The position numbers and the translations under genes were made by a program. Shown one piece after another: positions 34,732 through 45,987 of a stretch of DNA of 64,000 bases (its first letter is position 1; every line of letters starts with the position of its first letter). Below the pieces are notes generated by a model that worked only from the letters and a program-made list of their open reading frames with translations, did not search any database and was not told where the DNA came from. The stretch is from Cladobotryum mycophilum (taxonomy: Eukaryota; Ascomycota; Sordariomycetes; Hypocreales; Hypocreaceae). The stretch covers positions 1,302,001 through 1,366,000 of the forward strand of contig JAVFKD010000010.1 in NCBI GenBank assembly GCA_036429605.1, in the 5' to 3' direction.

Positions 34732-35051
34732 TAAGATTTCATGAGACATCCGTGCCGACCATTTCTCCGCATATCCGAGGATGACTAAATGTTATGGGTC
34801 CTAGTGGGATAGGACCCCGCATCTTGCTGATGAAATACGAAGTACTCCGTACACTCCTAGCCAAAAGATAGCTCCCCCAAGATAGCCCAGCTTCAACACC
34901 AACCGCGCTAGACACGGACCGAATCCCGCCCAGTGTCAGACGGATCCTTTTACTAAAGTGATCTTGACTAACACAGTGCTATATCGCCTCATTGGAATTT
35001 TATTCTTACTTTGAAAACAGACTGCCCTCTATCCAGAGTGTTGCAAAGGCC

Positions 35052-38000
35052 ATGGGTAATAGGCACTCTTCTGGAAAGTGGTGGAAAAAGTTCAAGGGGA
35101 GCTCGAGGCTTTCTCGAACACAAAGAAACTCTCACGACATCGATACAACCTCGCCAGGCAACCTGCTACAAGGCATCACCGACGATGATACGAATGAGTC
35201 CTCTTCTACCGCAGCAGCAGCACCCCCTGTGACAGGTAACCGAGTCGAGGATGCTGCAGAAGACATGGTCAACAATGGGTCTTTGTGGGATAGAGCGTAC
35301 AATGGTCTTAAAGACTGTGAGCCTGATCTAATTACTGAGTATGAGAAACTTTTATCTCGAGTACTTGGTGGTGAGTTTCTGAGCCAGCCTGACTTATGGT
35401 ATTTAAATTAACATAAAGAAAAACCAGTTCAAGCAACGAAACCAACAACCCCGACCGAAATTGAAGATACCAACGAAGTTGAGAATCAGATCCCTGCGCA
35501 TGACGTGATTGCGCGTCAAAAGAAACTCAAGATAATAACGGAGCTCGGCCTAGAGCACGTAAAGAACAAGGAGGTCAACGTGACATTATTAGGACATGAC
35601 ATAAACCTGGAAAATGTCATGGCCAATGTGGCGGGGGTTGTGGAATGGGCCGAGGATTACGTCAAGGATGCGATTAAGGACCTTCCTTACGCGCCCATCG
35701 TTATGGCAGGCGTCTCTCTGATCCTTCCCCTCCTAAAAAATCCGGTTGCCGCCAAAGAAGCCAATCGTGAAGGGTTCACATACGTCACCTCTAGGATACG
35801 CTACTACGGGGAGATGGAATCACTTCTGTTGCCTCAGTACATGAAGGCTGGCGTCACGACTAACCTTACCAAGGATGTCATCGAGCTATATGAGCTCATT
35901 ATTAGCTTCCAAGTGCATAGCGTTATCCGCTTCTACCGCAGCGGTACCAAGAACTTCTTTAGAGGGGCTGTGAATTACGACGACTGGGCCAATAAAGTCA
36001 AAGATATCAAGAACCGTGAAAAGGAACTTGGGTTAAAGTTTCATGAGGTTATGAATGCCACAAGCCTGCAAAAGTTGGAGAAGCTCGCTCAGAATGCGGA
36101 TGAGTCGCGCGAGAAACTCGATGCTATTCTTAATGAAATAAAGGAACTCACTCACATCGCTCGGGAAGGGCTAAGTCTGGCGCAGAGGATGGATCGATAC
36201 CTGTCAAATACTGAGGGCCGTGTCTGTATAGAGGTTCTACGGGCCACAAACCCCCTTGACGATAAGACCCGTATTGAGAAGGATAAGGGTGGCCTCCTTG
36301 AAGGCTCGTGTTCCTGGGTCATCAACGACACTGCTTTCCAAAAACTCCGTGGCGACAGTAGTAACGCACAAGTTCGGTTGCTCTGGATCAGAGGAGACCC
36401 AGGCAAAGGCAAGACGATGCTGGTCTGTGGCATTATCGACAAGTTGAACGAATCAATTGAGCACACCGACAACATCGCGTTCTTCTTCTTCCAGGAGGTA
36501 GATGACCGCATTAATAATGCCACGGCGGTATTGCGAGGGCTGATTTCTATGCTTATTAAGCAGCGACCGTCACTCATCTCTTATGTTCAAAAACGTTATG
36601 ATGACGATGGAAAGAAGTGTTTTGAAGGCCCTAATGCATGGGTGGCGTTATCGAAGACGTTTACAAATATTTGCAATGACCCAAACCTACAAAATACCTA
36701 TTTGCTTATTGACGCGCTTGACGAATGTACTACAGACTTGGACAAGCTTCTTGATCTAATTGTTGAGAAGGCATTAAGATATTCGCGCATCAGGTGGATC
36801 CTCTCGAGCCGCAACTGGCCGGACATCGAAAAGCGTCTTCATGAGGCGACACAGCAGGTGCAACTGCATCTTGAGCTGAACGAGGAATCAGTTTCAGCGT
36901 CCATTACACGATACGTTCAGTCCAATGTAGAATCGTTGGCAAAGCGAAACGAATACGACCATGGCACACGAGAAGCTGTCCAACAGTTTCTGTTATTGAA
37001 CGCAAATGGCACCTTTCTCTGGGTCGCGTTGGTCTGTAAAGAACTCGCTAATATCTCGGCATGGGGGTTGAGCAAGTCTTAACATCGTTTCCGGCTGGAC
37101 TTGATGGTCTCTATAAACGGATGATGGATCAAATTCGCAAGTCAAGGTATGCTAAACTCTGTATAAGTATACTGGCTGTCGTCTCGGTTGTACACCGACC
37201 AATCTCATTGAGTGAGCTAGAGACATTGGTAGAGATGCCCCCTCGAAGTTCCGGCAATGATAAAGCACTAAAGGAGATAGTGGGCCATTGCGGATCTTTT
37301 CTGACACTTCAAGAACGCACCGTTTCTTTTGTTCACCAGTCAGCCAAGGACTTTTTGCTTAAAAAGGCTTGTCATGAGATCTTTCCGTCTGGACAAGAAA
37401 AAGTGCATCATGACATCTTCTCACGATCCCTACGAGCCCTATATGCAACACTACGACGCGATATATACAGTTTAGGCGCTCCTGGATATCACATCGATCA
37501 AGTCCGACAACCCGATCCAGATCCCCTAGTCGCAGTACGGTACTCATGCGTCTACTGGATTGACCATCTCCACGCCTGTAGCCCTAGCGAGAACACAAAG
37601 GATGACCTGAAAGAGGGTGGCTTAATTTATGAATTCCTGCGCCATCATTTTCTCCACTGGCTAGAGGCCTTGAGTCTTCTACATGGCATATCAAAAGGCA
37701 TTCTTTCAATAGCAAGGCTCAGGGACCTACTTGGGGTTAGTTTCTATCTAGCCGAATTGATTTCTAGCATAAACTAACCAGAGCAGGAACAAATACCTGA
37801 AAGCCAAGTCTTAAGTTTAGTACAAGATGCAATGCGATTTATTTTTCGACATGGATGGGTGATCGAGCACACGCCACTCCAAGCATACGTGTCTGCACTT
37901 ATCTTTAGTCCTGAGCAGAGTAAACTACGGACAATATGCAAGGACGAAGAGCCGCCATGGATACTATCAAAGCCAGTTATGGAAGTGGACTGGGACGCCT

Positions 38001-39953
38001 GTCTGCAGACTCTTGAGGGCCATAATAATTCGGTAAACTCAGTTGTGTTCTCGCCTGATGGCCAGCGGCTCGCCTCAGGTTCAGACGATAACACAGTCAA
38101 AATCTGGGATACAAACTCAGGCGCCTGTCTGCAGACTCTTGAGGGCCATAATGATTCGGTAAAGTCAGTTGTGTTCTCGCCTGATGGCCAGCGGCTCGCC
38201 TCAGGTTCAGACGATAGTACAGTCAAAATCTGGGATACAAACTCAGGCGCCTGTCTGCAGACTCTTGAGGGCCATAATGATTCGGTAAACTCAGTTGTGT
38301 TCTCGCCTGATGGCCAGCAGCTCGCCTCAGGTTCACGCGATAACACAGTCAAAATCTGGGATACAAACTCAGGCGCCTGTCTGCAGACTCTTGAGGGCCA
38401 TAATGATCCGGTAAGCTCAGTTGTGTTCTCGCCTGATGGCCAGCGGCTCGCCTCAGGTTCAGGCGATAACACAGTCAAAATCTGGGATACAAACTCAGGC
38501 GCCTGTCTGCAGACTCTTGAGGGCCATAATGATTGGGTAAAGTCAGTTGTGTTCTCGCCTGATGGCCAGCGGCTCGCCTCAGGTTCTTGGGATAAGACAG
38601 TCAAAATCTGGGATACAAACTCAGGCGCCTGTCTGCAGACTCTTGAGGGCCATAATGATTCGGTAAAGTCAGTTGTGTTCTCGCCTGATGGCCAGCGGCT
38701 CGCCTCAGGTTCAGGCGATAACACAGTCAAAATCTGGGATACAAACTCAGGCGCCTGTCTGCAGACTCTTGAGGGCCATAATTATTCGGTAAACTCAGTT
38801 GTGTTCTCGCCTGATGGCCAGCGGCTCGCCTCAGGTTCAGGCGATAACACAGTCAAAATCTGGGATACAAACTCAGGCGCCTGTCTGCAGACTCTTGAGG
38901 GCCATAATAATTCGGTAAAGTCAGTTATGTTCTCGCCTGATGGCCAGCGGCTCGCCTCAGGTTCACGCGATAAGCACAGTCAAAATCTGGGATACAAACT
39001 CAGGCGCCTGTCTGCAGACTCTTGAGGGCCATAATGATTCGGTAAACTCAGTTGTGTTCTCGCCTGATGGCCAGCGGCTCGCCTCAGGTTCTTGGGATAA
39101 GACAGTCAAAATCTGGGATACAAACTCAGGCGCCTGTCTGCAGACTCTTGAGGGCCATAATGATTGGGTAAAGTCAGTTGTGTTCTCGCCTGATGGCCAG
39201 CGGCTCGCCTCAGGTTCTTGGGATAAGACAGTCAAAATCTGGGATACAAACTCAGGCGCCTGTCTGCAGACTCTTGAGGGCCATAATGATTCGGTAAAGT
39301 CAGTTGTGTTCTCGCCTGATGGCCAGCGGCTCGCCTCAGGTTCTTGGGATAAGACAGTCAAAATCTGGGATACAAACTCAGGCGCCTGTCTGCAGACTCT
39401 TGAGGGCCATAATGATTCGGTAAAGTCAGTTGTGTTCTCGCCTGATGGCCAGCGGCTCGCCTCAGGTTCAGGCGATAACACAGTCAAAATCTGGGATACA
39501 AACTCAGGCGCCTGTCTGCAGACTCTTGAGGGCCATAATTATTCGGTAAACTCAGTTGTGTTCTCGCCTGATGGCCAGCGGCTCGCCTCAGGTTCAGGCG
39601 ATAACACAGTCAAAATCTGGGATACAAACTCAGGCGCCTGTCTGCAGACTATATATATTGGTCAGTCTATCAAATACCTGAAATTCGATCCAATAGATAA
39701 CTCACGTCTTACTACCGAGTTTGGAGTTCTAAGAATAGATATGTCTGTCACAGAGATATCAGCTGAAATGTCTTCACGAGATGTGGACATCTGTGGCTAT
39801 GGCATAAGTTCTGATGGTACATGGATCACAAAAGAAAACCTGCCTCTAGTATGGTTGCCTCCAGAGTATCGATCAAGGGTATCAGCTGTGTTTGGAACCA
39901 CAGTTGCCATTGGGTGCGTATCAAACCGGGTATTGGTAATGCGGTTTTCATAG
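35052..39953 (+). pseudogene. NACHT-WD40 NLR receptor (HET-E/HNWD type), two frame breaks
   Basis: Exons 35052-35370, 35428-37735 and 37787-39953; introns of 57 nt (GTGAGT...CCAG) and 51 nt (GTTAGT, CTAAC, GCAG). The chosen start gives MGNRHSSGKWWKKFKG, a possible N-myristoylation site followed by a basic patch. The NACHT-associated N-terminal domain spans about 90-330. The NACHT P-loop is GDPGKGKT near residue 429 (nt 36393) and the Walker B is LLIDALDEC near nt 36705. The C-terminal part has 13 WD40 repeats and a degenerate fourteenth, enough for two seven-bladed propellers. Frame breaks: one base missing at G5 37063-37067 (AWG|VEQV) and one extra G at 38974 in repeat 8 (GATAAGCACAG for GATAACACAG). 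Correcting both gives exactly 1597 aa. In this family WD40 repeats sense non-self or pathogen ligands and trigger incompatibility cell death. It could be intact if both breaks are assembly errors. Confidence 0.85.
38012..39650 (+). repeat. Thirteen tandem 126-bp WD40 repeats
   Basis: Each unit is 42 codons beginning LEGHN and ending SGACLQT. The units are almost identical in DNA; protein differences are confined to unit positions 6 (N/D/Y), 7 (S/P/W), 9 (N/K/S), 19 (R/Q), 25 (D/R/G/W) and 27 (N/S/K), with one change at 12. Unit 8 carries the one-base insertion. Units 12-13 repeat the variable-residue pattern of units 6-7, and unit 10 repeats unit 5, a sign of block duplication. Confidence 0.97.
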
Positions 39954-40136
39954 GTTAGGCTAGCTAGGAATGAAATCGATTCTGTTTCTATTTAGTGTCG
40001 TTTAGGAAATGTTATTCTCAGAGGGTCTCGTTCACGAGTCGCTTCGAAGAAAACAACATAACCTCCGAAGCATATAGATAAATGCATATCCAAAGCCGTA
40101 ATATTAGCAGGTGAGGGTGCTTAAGAACTAATTAGC

Positions 40137-40295
40137 CTAACATATTTCGTTATTCCAAAGAATGAATATACTTTTCAGACGGGATGGCTCGTATGCCTCT
40201 TCAGCCTGCTCTCGGGGCATGATAGCGTACCCCAGTTTGAGTGCGGCGGCTACCCACGCTCTTACTTGTTCCCACTCAAATTGAGTTTCAGGCAT
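40137..40295 (-). CDS. Possible small protein, 52 aa
   Basis: An open frame MPETQFEWEQVRAWVAAALK... runs to a TAG. The composition is that of a helical soluble protein and resembles the other small orphan genes of this region. A GTAAGA within the frame could be a donor, so it may be only the first exon. It is shorter than any usual ORF cut-off. Confidence 0.33.
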   Translation of the reverse strand: MPETQFEWEQVRAWVAAALKLGYAIMPREQAEEAYEPSRLKSIFILWNNEIC

Positions 40296-40439
40296 GGTAT
40301 AAAGAATATTCGTAAATGGTGTGACAGACAGAAATGAATGATTGCAACGGTCATGTTCAAACGAGGGGGGCGAATACGGTTTCTTATTTACTTTTACTAC
40401 CTTTTCAGAGCGCTACGGCTCCCGCGATACACTGTTAAC

Positions 40440-41030
40440 CCCATCTTGACCACCTGCACTTTCATCCCATTCCAATATCCCATTTAATTGCACATCCCAC
40501 TACAGACACACCATCCATCCCATCGCCTTCAGTCACCCATTTTACCATCCTATTCTATCCCGATCTCACTCCTGATCCCACACTCACCGCTTATCCTAGC
40601 CACCAATAAATCAGCATCCCATTTTACACCTGCCGGCCACTCATTTTACTGTCCCATCTTTACGCCAACCCCGTTACCAATCATATCACCCCGTGGTCAC
40701 CATTCATTGGATCATCCTGATTTCGCTAGTTACTTATCCTATTTAATATCATGCCATTTACACTATCATTCAGCCACTCATTTTACTAACCTATTTTGTC
40801 CTCAATCCTCTGCTCTCTCACGGCCTGCTGCTAATCAAATTATCCCATGTCCACGGCATAATAATCCCATTTCACCACCGTCTTGTCCCCGCCACTAATC
40901 CTACCTCCAGTCATTAATTTCACGGACCCATTTCGCTTTCCTATTTCCACCATAATACCGTCTCTCCGCCTCCTTTCCCATTATCCCACATCTGCCACAA
41001 GTTCAATTCATTATCCCATTTGCATGCTTT
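40440..41030. repeat. G-poor degenerate CCCATTTTAC repeat block
   Basis: About 600 bp with very little G on the plus strand and many variants of ATCCCATTTTAC, ending near TTATCCCATTTGC. The same sequence type lies upstream of the NLR. Confidence 0.65.
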
Positions 41031-41308
41031 AATGCAACACAGTAGGAATACAATCTTCCTTGTCCTGCCCCACCCTGTCTACCCAGGGGGTCCTGTTTCC
41101 TTTACAATGACAACGTACTTTTCTGTGCTATTGCTGCGTTTATGGGGCGTTAATTTTTGTTCACCTTGTATGCATTGTGGCGACGACGCAACACGACGGT
41201 CTGTTCAGGATCTACGCTAACAATATATCTCGGATCTAAACGATCTTGGCCTTGATAAACGTATATGCCTAGTCATCTTGCAGGGAGCAGGGCTAGGTAG
41301 CTGCGGAA
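41031..41308. other. Intergenic DNA
   Basis: No gene is seen. Confidence 0.45.
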
Positions 41309-41403
41309 CAGGCAAGTGGTGGAAAAAACACAGGTCTGGGTCGACGCCTTTTCACTGCAGGTTCAGTGATTAATGGCCCGTGTTTTTTTCCACTGCTTGC
41401 CTG
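41309..41403. mobile_element. 95-bp hairpin element
   Basis: The left arm starts CAGGCAAGTGGTGGAAAAAA and the right arm is its inverse with two or three differences, ending CACTGCTTGCCTG. The CAG...CTG ends suggest a hAT-type miniature element. The eight bases on each side do not match, so no target duplication is visible. A diverged relative lies at 22050-22145. Confidence 0.5.
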
Positions 41404-41947
41404 GTTCACTCATCCCTGGCAAGGCATGCGGGGTCAAAAAGGTGCGCCTCGCTAATCTATGTTAGATGGCGGTTGTGGTAGGTTTGGCTATTCCTACCCT
41501 TTTTGATATCCCCCGCAAGCGTACAACGAGAAAACCCTGGCCACTCTGGCGTTACCGTGCGAGTGACGTACACTGCTGTAACGAATAAGCGCCGCTAAAT
41601 AACTGCCCCTTGATGGATCCGACATAAACGTGCTTAATTTGGCACTTTTGAGGTTTTGGGACTGTGATAGCTTCACGGGAACCGAACCCACTTCCAGGTT
41701 GCAAATGCACACATGTTTCTTCCTGTATATAGCTTACGAATCGATGGTATTCTTATAATAATTACATTATAGCCAATCATCTAGGAACAAAAGGAGAATA
41801 TTAAACACGTCTTCGAATAAACTATCCTATCGAGATAAAAAGTAAACTAATATCATTCTATAAACTTATCCATTAAATAAGAACCAGCTTAACACAATGT
41901 GCAAAATTCACATAGCGTCATTGTCTTTTCTCCCAAATCTTCGCGCT

Positions 41948-42841
41948 TTAGGAGTCGTGTTTCTTGTATAAATCGTCGATTAATAGTTTCGAGGCCTCCA
42001 TAGCGATATTAAGAAGACGGATTGTTTTTTGAGGAATGTTAATGGTGGTTTTTGTGGACATTTGTGATGTCGAAATCTCGAGTTGCAAAGACTGAAGATC
42101 GGGGGTTTTCAAGGCAGAATTTGCAAGTTCAATAGAGCAAATCATGGCCTGCAGACTGTAATCAATGAATTGCAAGGGCGGAGTCGAGTATAAGGTATTG
42201 GTAACAGAGAGTATGGTTTTAATCGTAATCTGCGCTGTATGAATCGTACTTTTCAAGACCCCGATAGGTAATTGTATGGTATGGAAAGTTTGGTTGAAAT
42301 ATTCGATACAGTCTTGCAACACGAGGCTCATTCCATATAAGATATTTGCCATTCTTCTTACGGCCTGGATTATCATATCCGAAAGTAACACGTGAGTTCG
42401 GCAATACTTGTTTGGTAATGCAAGCGGCGACGCAAGAAGCCGTCGTTTTCTCTTGCGACCATTCTCGGTATCGAACAGATATTCGTCTTCGTCGGTAGAA
42501 GATGTATCAGAGTCATCAGAAGAGGTATTGTTATCACTGCTCTGATATTTGTCTAATATACGTAATATTAGCCCAAAGTCACCTGGAGTGAGCCTATAGA
42601 TAAGCAATGGCTACGAGCTACGCGTACCTTGCGTTTCCTGTGACGTGGATGCTGGAGTCGCTGGGAATGAAGCGTTGGTGTTCGGCGGTCGGGAGGTAGT
42701 TGGAGTGACAGGGGGAGAAGAGATGGAAATCGGGGTGGGAGAGGTCGGGGTGGGAGAGGTCGTGGTGGTAGATATCGAATCATCGAGGGTTGAAAGAAGA
42801 GAGCTTGGAACAACAGATGAATCCGTCTCAAGGCACACCAT
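41948..42841 (-). CDS. Hypothetical nuclear-type protein, two exons
   Basis: Exon 1 is 42841-42628 and exon 2 is 42552-41948. The 75-nt intron has donor GTACGC, branch point GGCTAAT and acceptor TTAG; the product is 272 aa. The preferred ATG (42841, MVCLETD) has context ACCATGG; an in-frame ATG at 42970 sits too near a TATA-like sequence at about 43000. The first 80 residues are Ser/Thr/Pro-rich with repeated SPTPTSP. An acidic Ser/Asp segment then precedes a basic cluster, NGRKRKRR, a probable nuclear localisation signal. The C-terminal 170 residues are helical. No family is recognised. Confidence 0.55.
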
Positions 42842-43109
42842 GGCTGGTACTTGAGGTTCGCTGATGGATAGAAGTCTGATGGAGTTGATAGAAAGAGGTA
42901 AAGTAGGGCTCACAAGGCCGAGAAGAAGAATCGAGGTTGGAGGCAATCTGAAGAAGAACGAAGGTGTCAAGGAGGGGGAGGGGAGGGGGGCAACGGATTA
43001 TAAAGCTGGTACCAGGTAGCTAGAGTGGGGTATTCCTCGTCATGTTATGATTCAAAAGGCACTAGTAATCCTGAAATAACATACATTTGTACCACTATTT
43101 GTAACGTTA

Positions 43110-43921
43110 TTATGCAACTAACTCGTCAATACGGAAGACTCTCTCTCGTCGAGATTCCAGCTCTGGGGATGTACACTTAGGTGGCTGTTCACTAGTATGC
43201 TTTGCGGCGTGTCGAGTCAGATCGTTTTTCTGGCTAAAGCCTTTATTGCAATCCGGAAAAGTGCATTTAAACGGCCGATCACCGGTATGCTTTGTGGCGT
43301 GTCGAGTTAGATCGCTTTTTTGGCTAAAGCCCTTATTGCAATTCGGAAAAGTACATTTAAACGGCCGATCACCAGTATGCGTTGCGGCGTGTCGAGTGAG
43401 ATCGCTTTTTCGGTTAAAGCCTCTATTGCAACCCGGAACAGGACATTTCAACAGCCAGTTACCGGTATGCATACTGGTATGTCGAGTTAGACTGGACTTC
43501 GCCGAGAAAGCCATTAAACAACCCGGAAAAGTACACTTAAACGGCCGTTTACCAGTATGTATTCTGGTGTGTCGAGTTAGACTGTCTTTTCCGCTCAAGA
43601 CCCTTTGACAACCTGGAAAAGGACACTGAACCAGTAGTCCCCCGGTATGCCTTTTGGCGTGTCGAGTTAGATCGCTTTTTCGGCCAAAGCCTTTATTGCA
43701 ATCCAGAACAGTACACTTAAACGGCCGGTCATCGGTATGTGTTCTGATGTGTTGAGTTAACTTTCCCTCTGCCATAAAGGCCTACTGTAGATATTAGCAA
43801 GACTACACGTGCTCTAGACTTTCACGGCTTCTCTTACCTCCAAGCATGTCTTACGCTTGAATAGCCTGTCTTTGTCGACAAATTCCACCGAGCCGCCACT
43901 GTTACTGGGAGCCAATGCCAT
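43110..43921 (-). CDS. C2H2 zinc-finger protein, six complete fingers
   Basis: Exon 1 is 43921-43838 and exon 2 is 43781-43110. The 56-nt intron has donor GTAAGA, a GCTAAT branch point and an AGTAG acceptor; the product is 251 aa. A first finger lacks one Cys (KTCLEAFMAEGKLTQHIRTH). Six fingers of the form CxxxxCx12Hx3-4H follow every 30 residues with TGDRPFKCTF-type linkers, as in TFIIIA. Helix residues are RKSDLTR, GKDSLTR, AKSSLTR, RKSDLTR, QKSDLTR and QKNDLTR. Fingers 6 and 7 differ by only a few bases, so the array has expanded recently. Probably a DNA- or RNA-binding nuclear protein; the target is unknown. A 30-residue tail follows. Confidence 0.8.
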
Positions 43922-44849
43922 CTGTCATTACTATTCGAGTCGTTGTGGTCGGGTAGAGTTTGTGTATACTCAATCTAAAGAGGATAGCGATGCGCCGGAG
44001 ACAGGTTATAAATTAATGATAATTTATTTAGTACTGGATAAGAAGTTGGGAAGAGTAATTCAAGATCATCGAGATCAGACGCTTCTATTCATAGCAATTA
44101 ATATCCATCCTAAAACAGTATAACTTTGAACAAATCTCGTCCGCTTCACAACTCCACGCACTAAATGCACAAGGAACACCGCGGGTAGCGCAGGGTACAA
44201 TACCAATCGAGGGGTGGATGTACGGAGTACTCCGTACTTATCGGCAATCACAGACTTGGCTCCGATAGACAGAGAACTTGCATATGTACTTCAGCCCAAG
44301 CCTGTCTAGAGTGAGTGCGGCGACGTCCTGCCGCCAGCGGGCCTCTGCGCACTATGACCAGAAAAGCTAGAAGACATGGGTCGTATTGCCTTGGGTCGAC
44401 AATATCCACTTTGGCCGACGGTGTCTGGGGTGCCCACAGGGTTATGAAGAGTTGGCCCAGATCGTCACGGTGGCGCATCCTCCTGATGGCTGCCGTCTCT
44501 TACCGACCTGTCAATGTGGCCCTAGCGCGGAGGACAATGCTTCCGGAACTACGGAGTATATCCCTTGCATACTCCGTACAGCTGAGATAATTCCACATAA
44601 GCGAAGCAATAAGCGAGTTCACTTGAAACTTTAGTAATATTCTTAGCGAGAGTTGGTAACGATAACTTGTAATTCCAACTGGAATAGAGAGAGGGATCTG
44701 TGACTTTTCCGTGTGATTATAGTGTGTATAAAAGGCTATGTACATATGATACCCTTCAATTATACGCCACCCCTGTCATACGTCGAACAAAGCTTTACTT
44801 TATCCCGGAAATTGACCTTAGTACTTATAAGAATTTTGCCCGGAAGAAT
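43922..44849. other. Intergenic DNA with TACGGAGTA motifs
   Basis: TACGGAGTA palindromic motifs occur at 44220-44236 and 44550-44580 and bound a 350-bp stretch whose frames I cannot assign. The same motif occurs at about 34848 and 60440. It is common in ascomycete intergenic DNA. No gene is called. Confidence 0.4.
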
Positions 44850-44965
44850 TTAGTATGCTTTACTAAAAAAACCTGATGGGCACGCTGTATTTTTGGTAGA
44901 GAATTCTTGATCATTCAACGGCGACGGAAATATCGAGTATCCTCTAACTACTGTCGGTTTCCTTT

Positions 44966-45529
44966 TTATTGGATGAATGGGGGGATCTTTGGTTGTATTA
45001 TGGAGACGCATGTTACTGTTATTCGAGCCGACAGAGCCGTGGCCTGGGGGAATCCTTGTTGCTTCTCCATGGTCCTGGTTTCTGCTTGAAAGTGGCTTTC
45101 CGGGGACCGTATGGCTGAGGGCCTGGGAATATACGCTTTCGCGGGCGGTTTCAGGTCTTGTAGCGGTATATTCGTCTCGCTTGGGGGTGGGGTGGGTGAT
45201 GGAGTTCGCAGTAGAGCCTTCGGAGTTGGAGAAGATGAATAACATATAGATTCATAGTCTCCATCATCTCGGGAGCTTTTAGCGGTATGATTTCCGGGTG
45301 GCTGCGGAAATTCTTCTAGCAGAGGGGGCGAACTCTTCGTAGATCCATGGTCTCCCTCATCGCGAGAGGGGGTATCGATTTCTGCGAATAGTTTGTCCCA
45401 TCCTAACATAACAGAGTCGCGCTTAGCAACGCGACGTCGATGCTGAAGAAACCATGCAAGAAATGCCAAGATAATGAGAGGGACAAGAATCCCAGATAAG
45501 ATAATGGATACTGTTGCGCGTGTGTCCAT
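44966..45529 (-). CDS. Single-pass membrane protein, hypothetical
   Basis: 187 aa as read, starting MDTRATVSIILSGILVPLII. One membrane segment (residues 7-27) is followed by QHRRR, which favours a cytoplasmic tail. The tail is Pro/Ser-rich (SPTPPPSE). A run of five G at 45046-45050 lies near the end; a sixth would move the frame into a longer open tail (GHGSVGSNNSNMRLHNTT...) ending near 44850, so the true C-terminus is uncertain. The layout resembles fungal orphan membrane proteins with a short outer N-terminus. No family is recognised. Confidence 0.5.
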   Translation of the reverse strand: MDTRATVSIILSGILVPLIILAFLAWFLQHRRRVAKRDSVMLGWDKLFAEIDTPSRDEGDHGSTKSSPPLLEEFPQPPGNHTAKSSRDDGDYESICYSSSPTPKALLRTPSPTPPPSETNIPLQDLKPPAKAYIPRPSAIRSPESHFQAETRTMEKQQGFPQATALSARITVTCVSIIQPKIPPFIQ

Positions 45530-45987
45530 GATGACTAGAAGGCAATGCTGCAGGAGAGATATGTTGGGATTAATCTGTCATAGACAAGGTATACATAACA
45601 GGGATATATATACAATAGAAAAAGTAATAGTATTAAATAAATGTTCAAAGACGTTAAAGAGCACGATAATTTTTATCACATGCAGCCCATCCGCAGGGAT
45701 ATGCAGGGAGCTAAATTATTGTATCACTGTGCAGTTTACTGATTCTCGCGTGAACCCCTGCCTCTTGGACTGCAAGCACTTTGGCCGCTTTGCTGCCGTC
45801 CTGCCCACCATGGGCTCCGTATCTTCCGCCCGGAACACAATATTCGTGATATTCTGCGGCGTCACACTCGGTACAATGTCCAAACTACCTTAACAAATGG
45901 GTCGTAAATAAAACCACTACTACTTGTCCAAACTACCAATACCAGAATTGCTGGAGGAGGTAAACTGGCGGCGACGGCTCAGCCACC

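Noticed and set aside
37021..37085. A short intron explaining the NLR frame change
   Set aside because: The only candidate (GTAAAG...GAG or AAG) would be about 37-41 nt and would delete the conserved segment before VLTSFP.
37774..39487. Long minus-strand frames (318 and 174 codons) with repeated WPSGENTT
   Set aside because: They are antisense shadows of the 126-bp WD40 repeats, kept open only because the repeat length is a multiple of three.
44248..44745. Overlapping frames between TACGGAGTA motifs
   Set aside because: No frame could be tied to a start, splice site or family; the motifs are common in ascomycete spacers.
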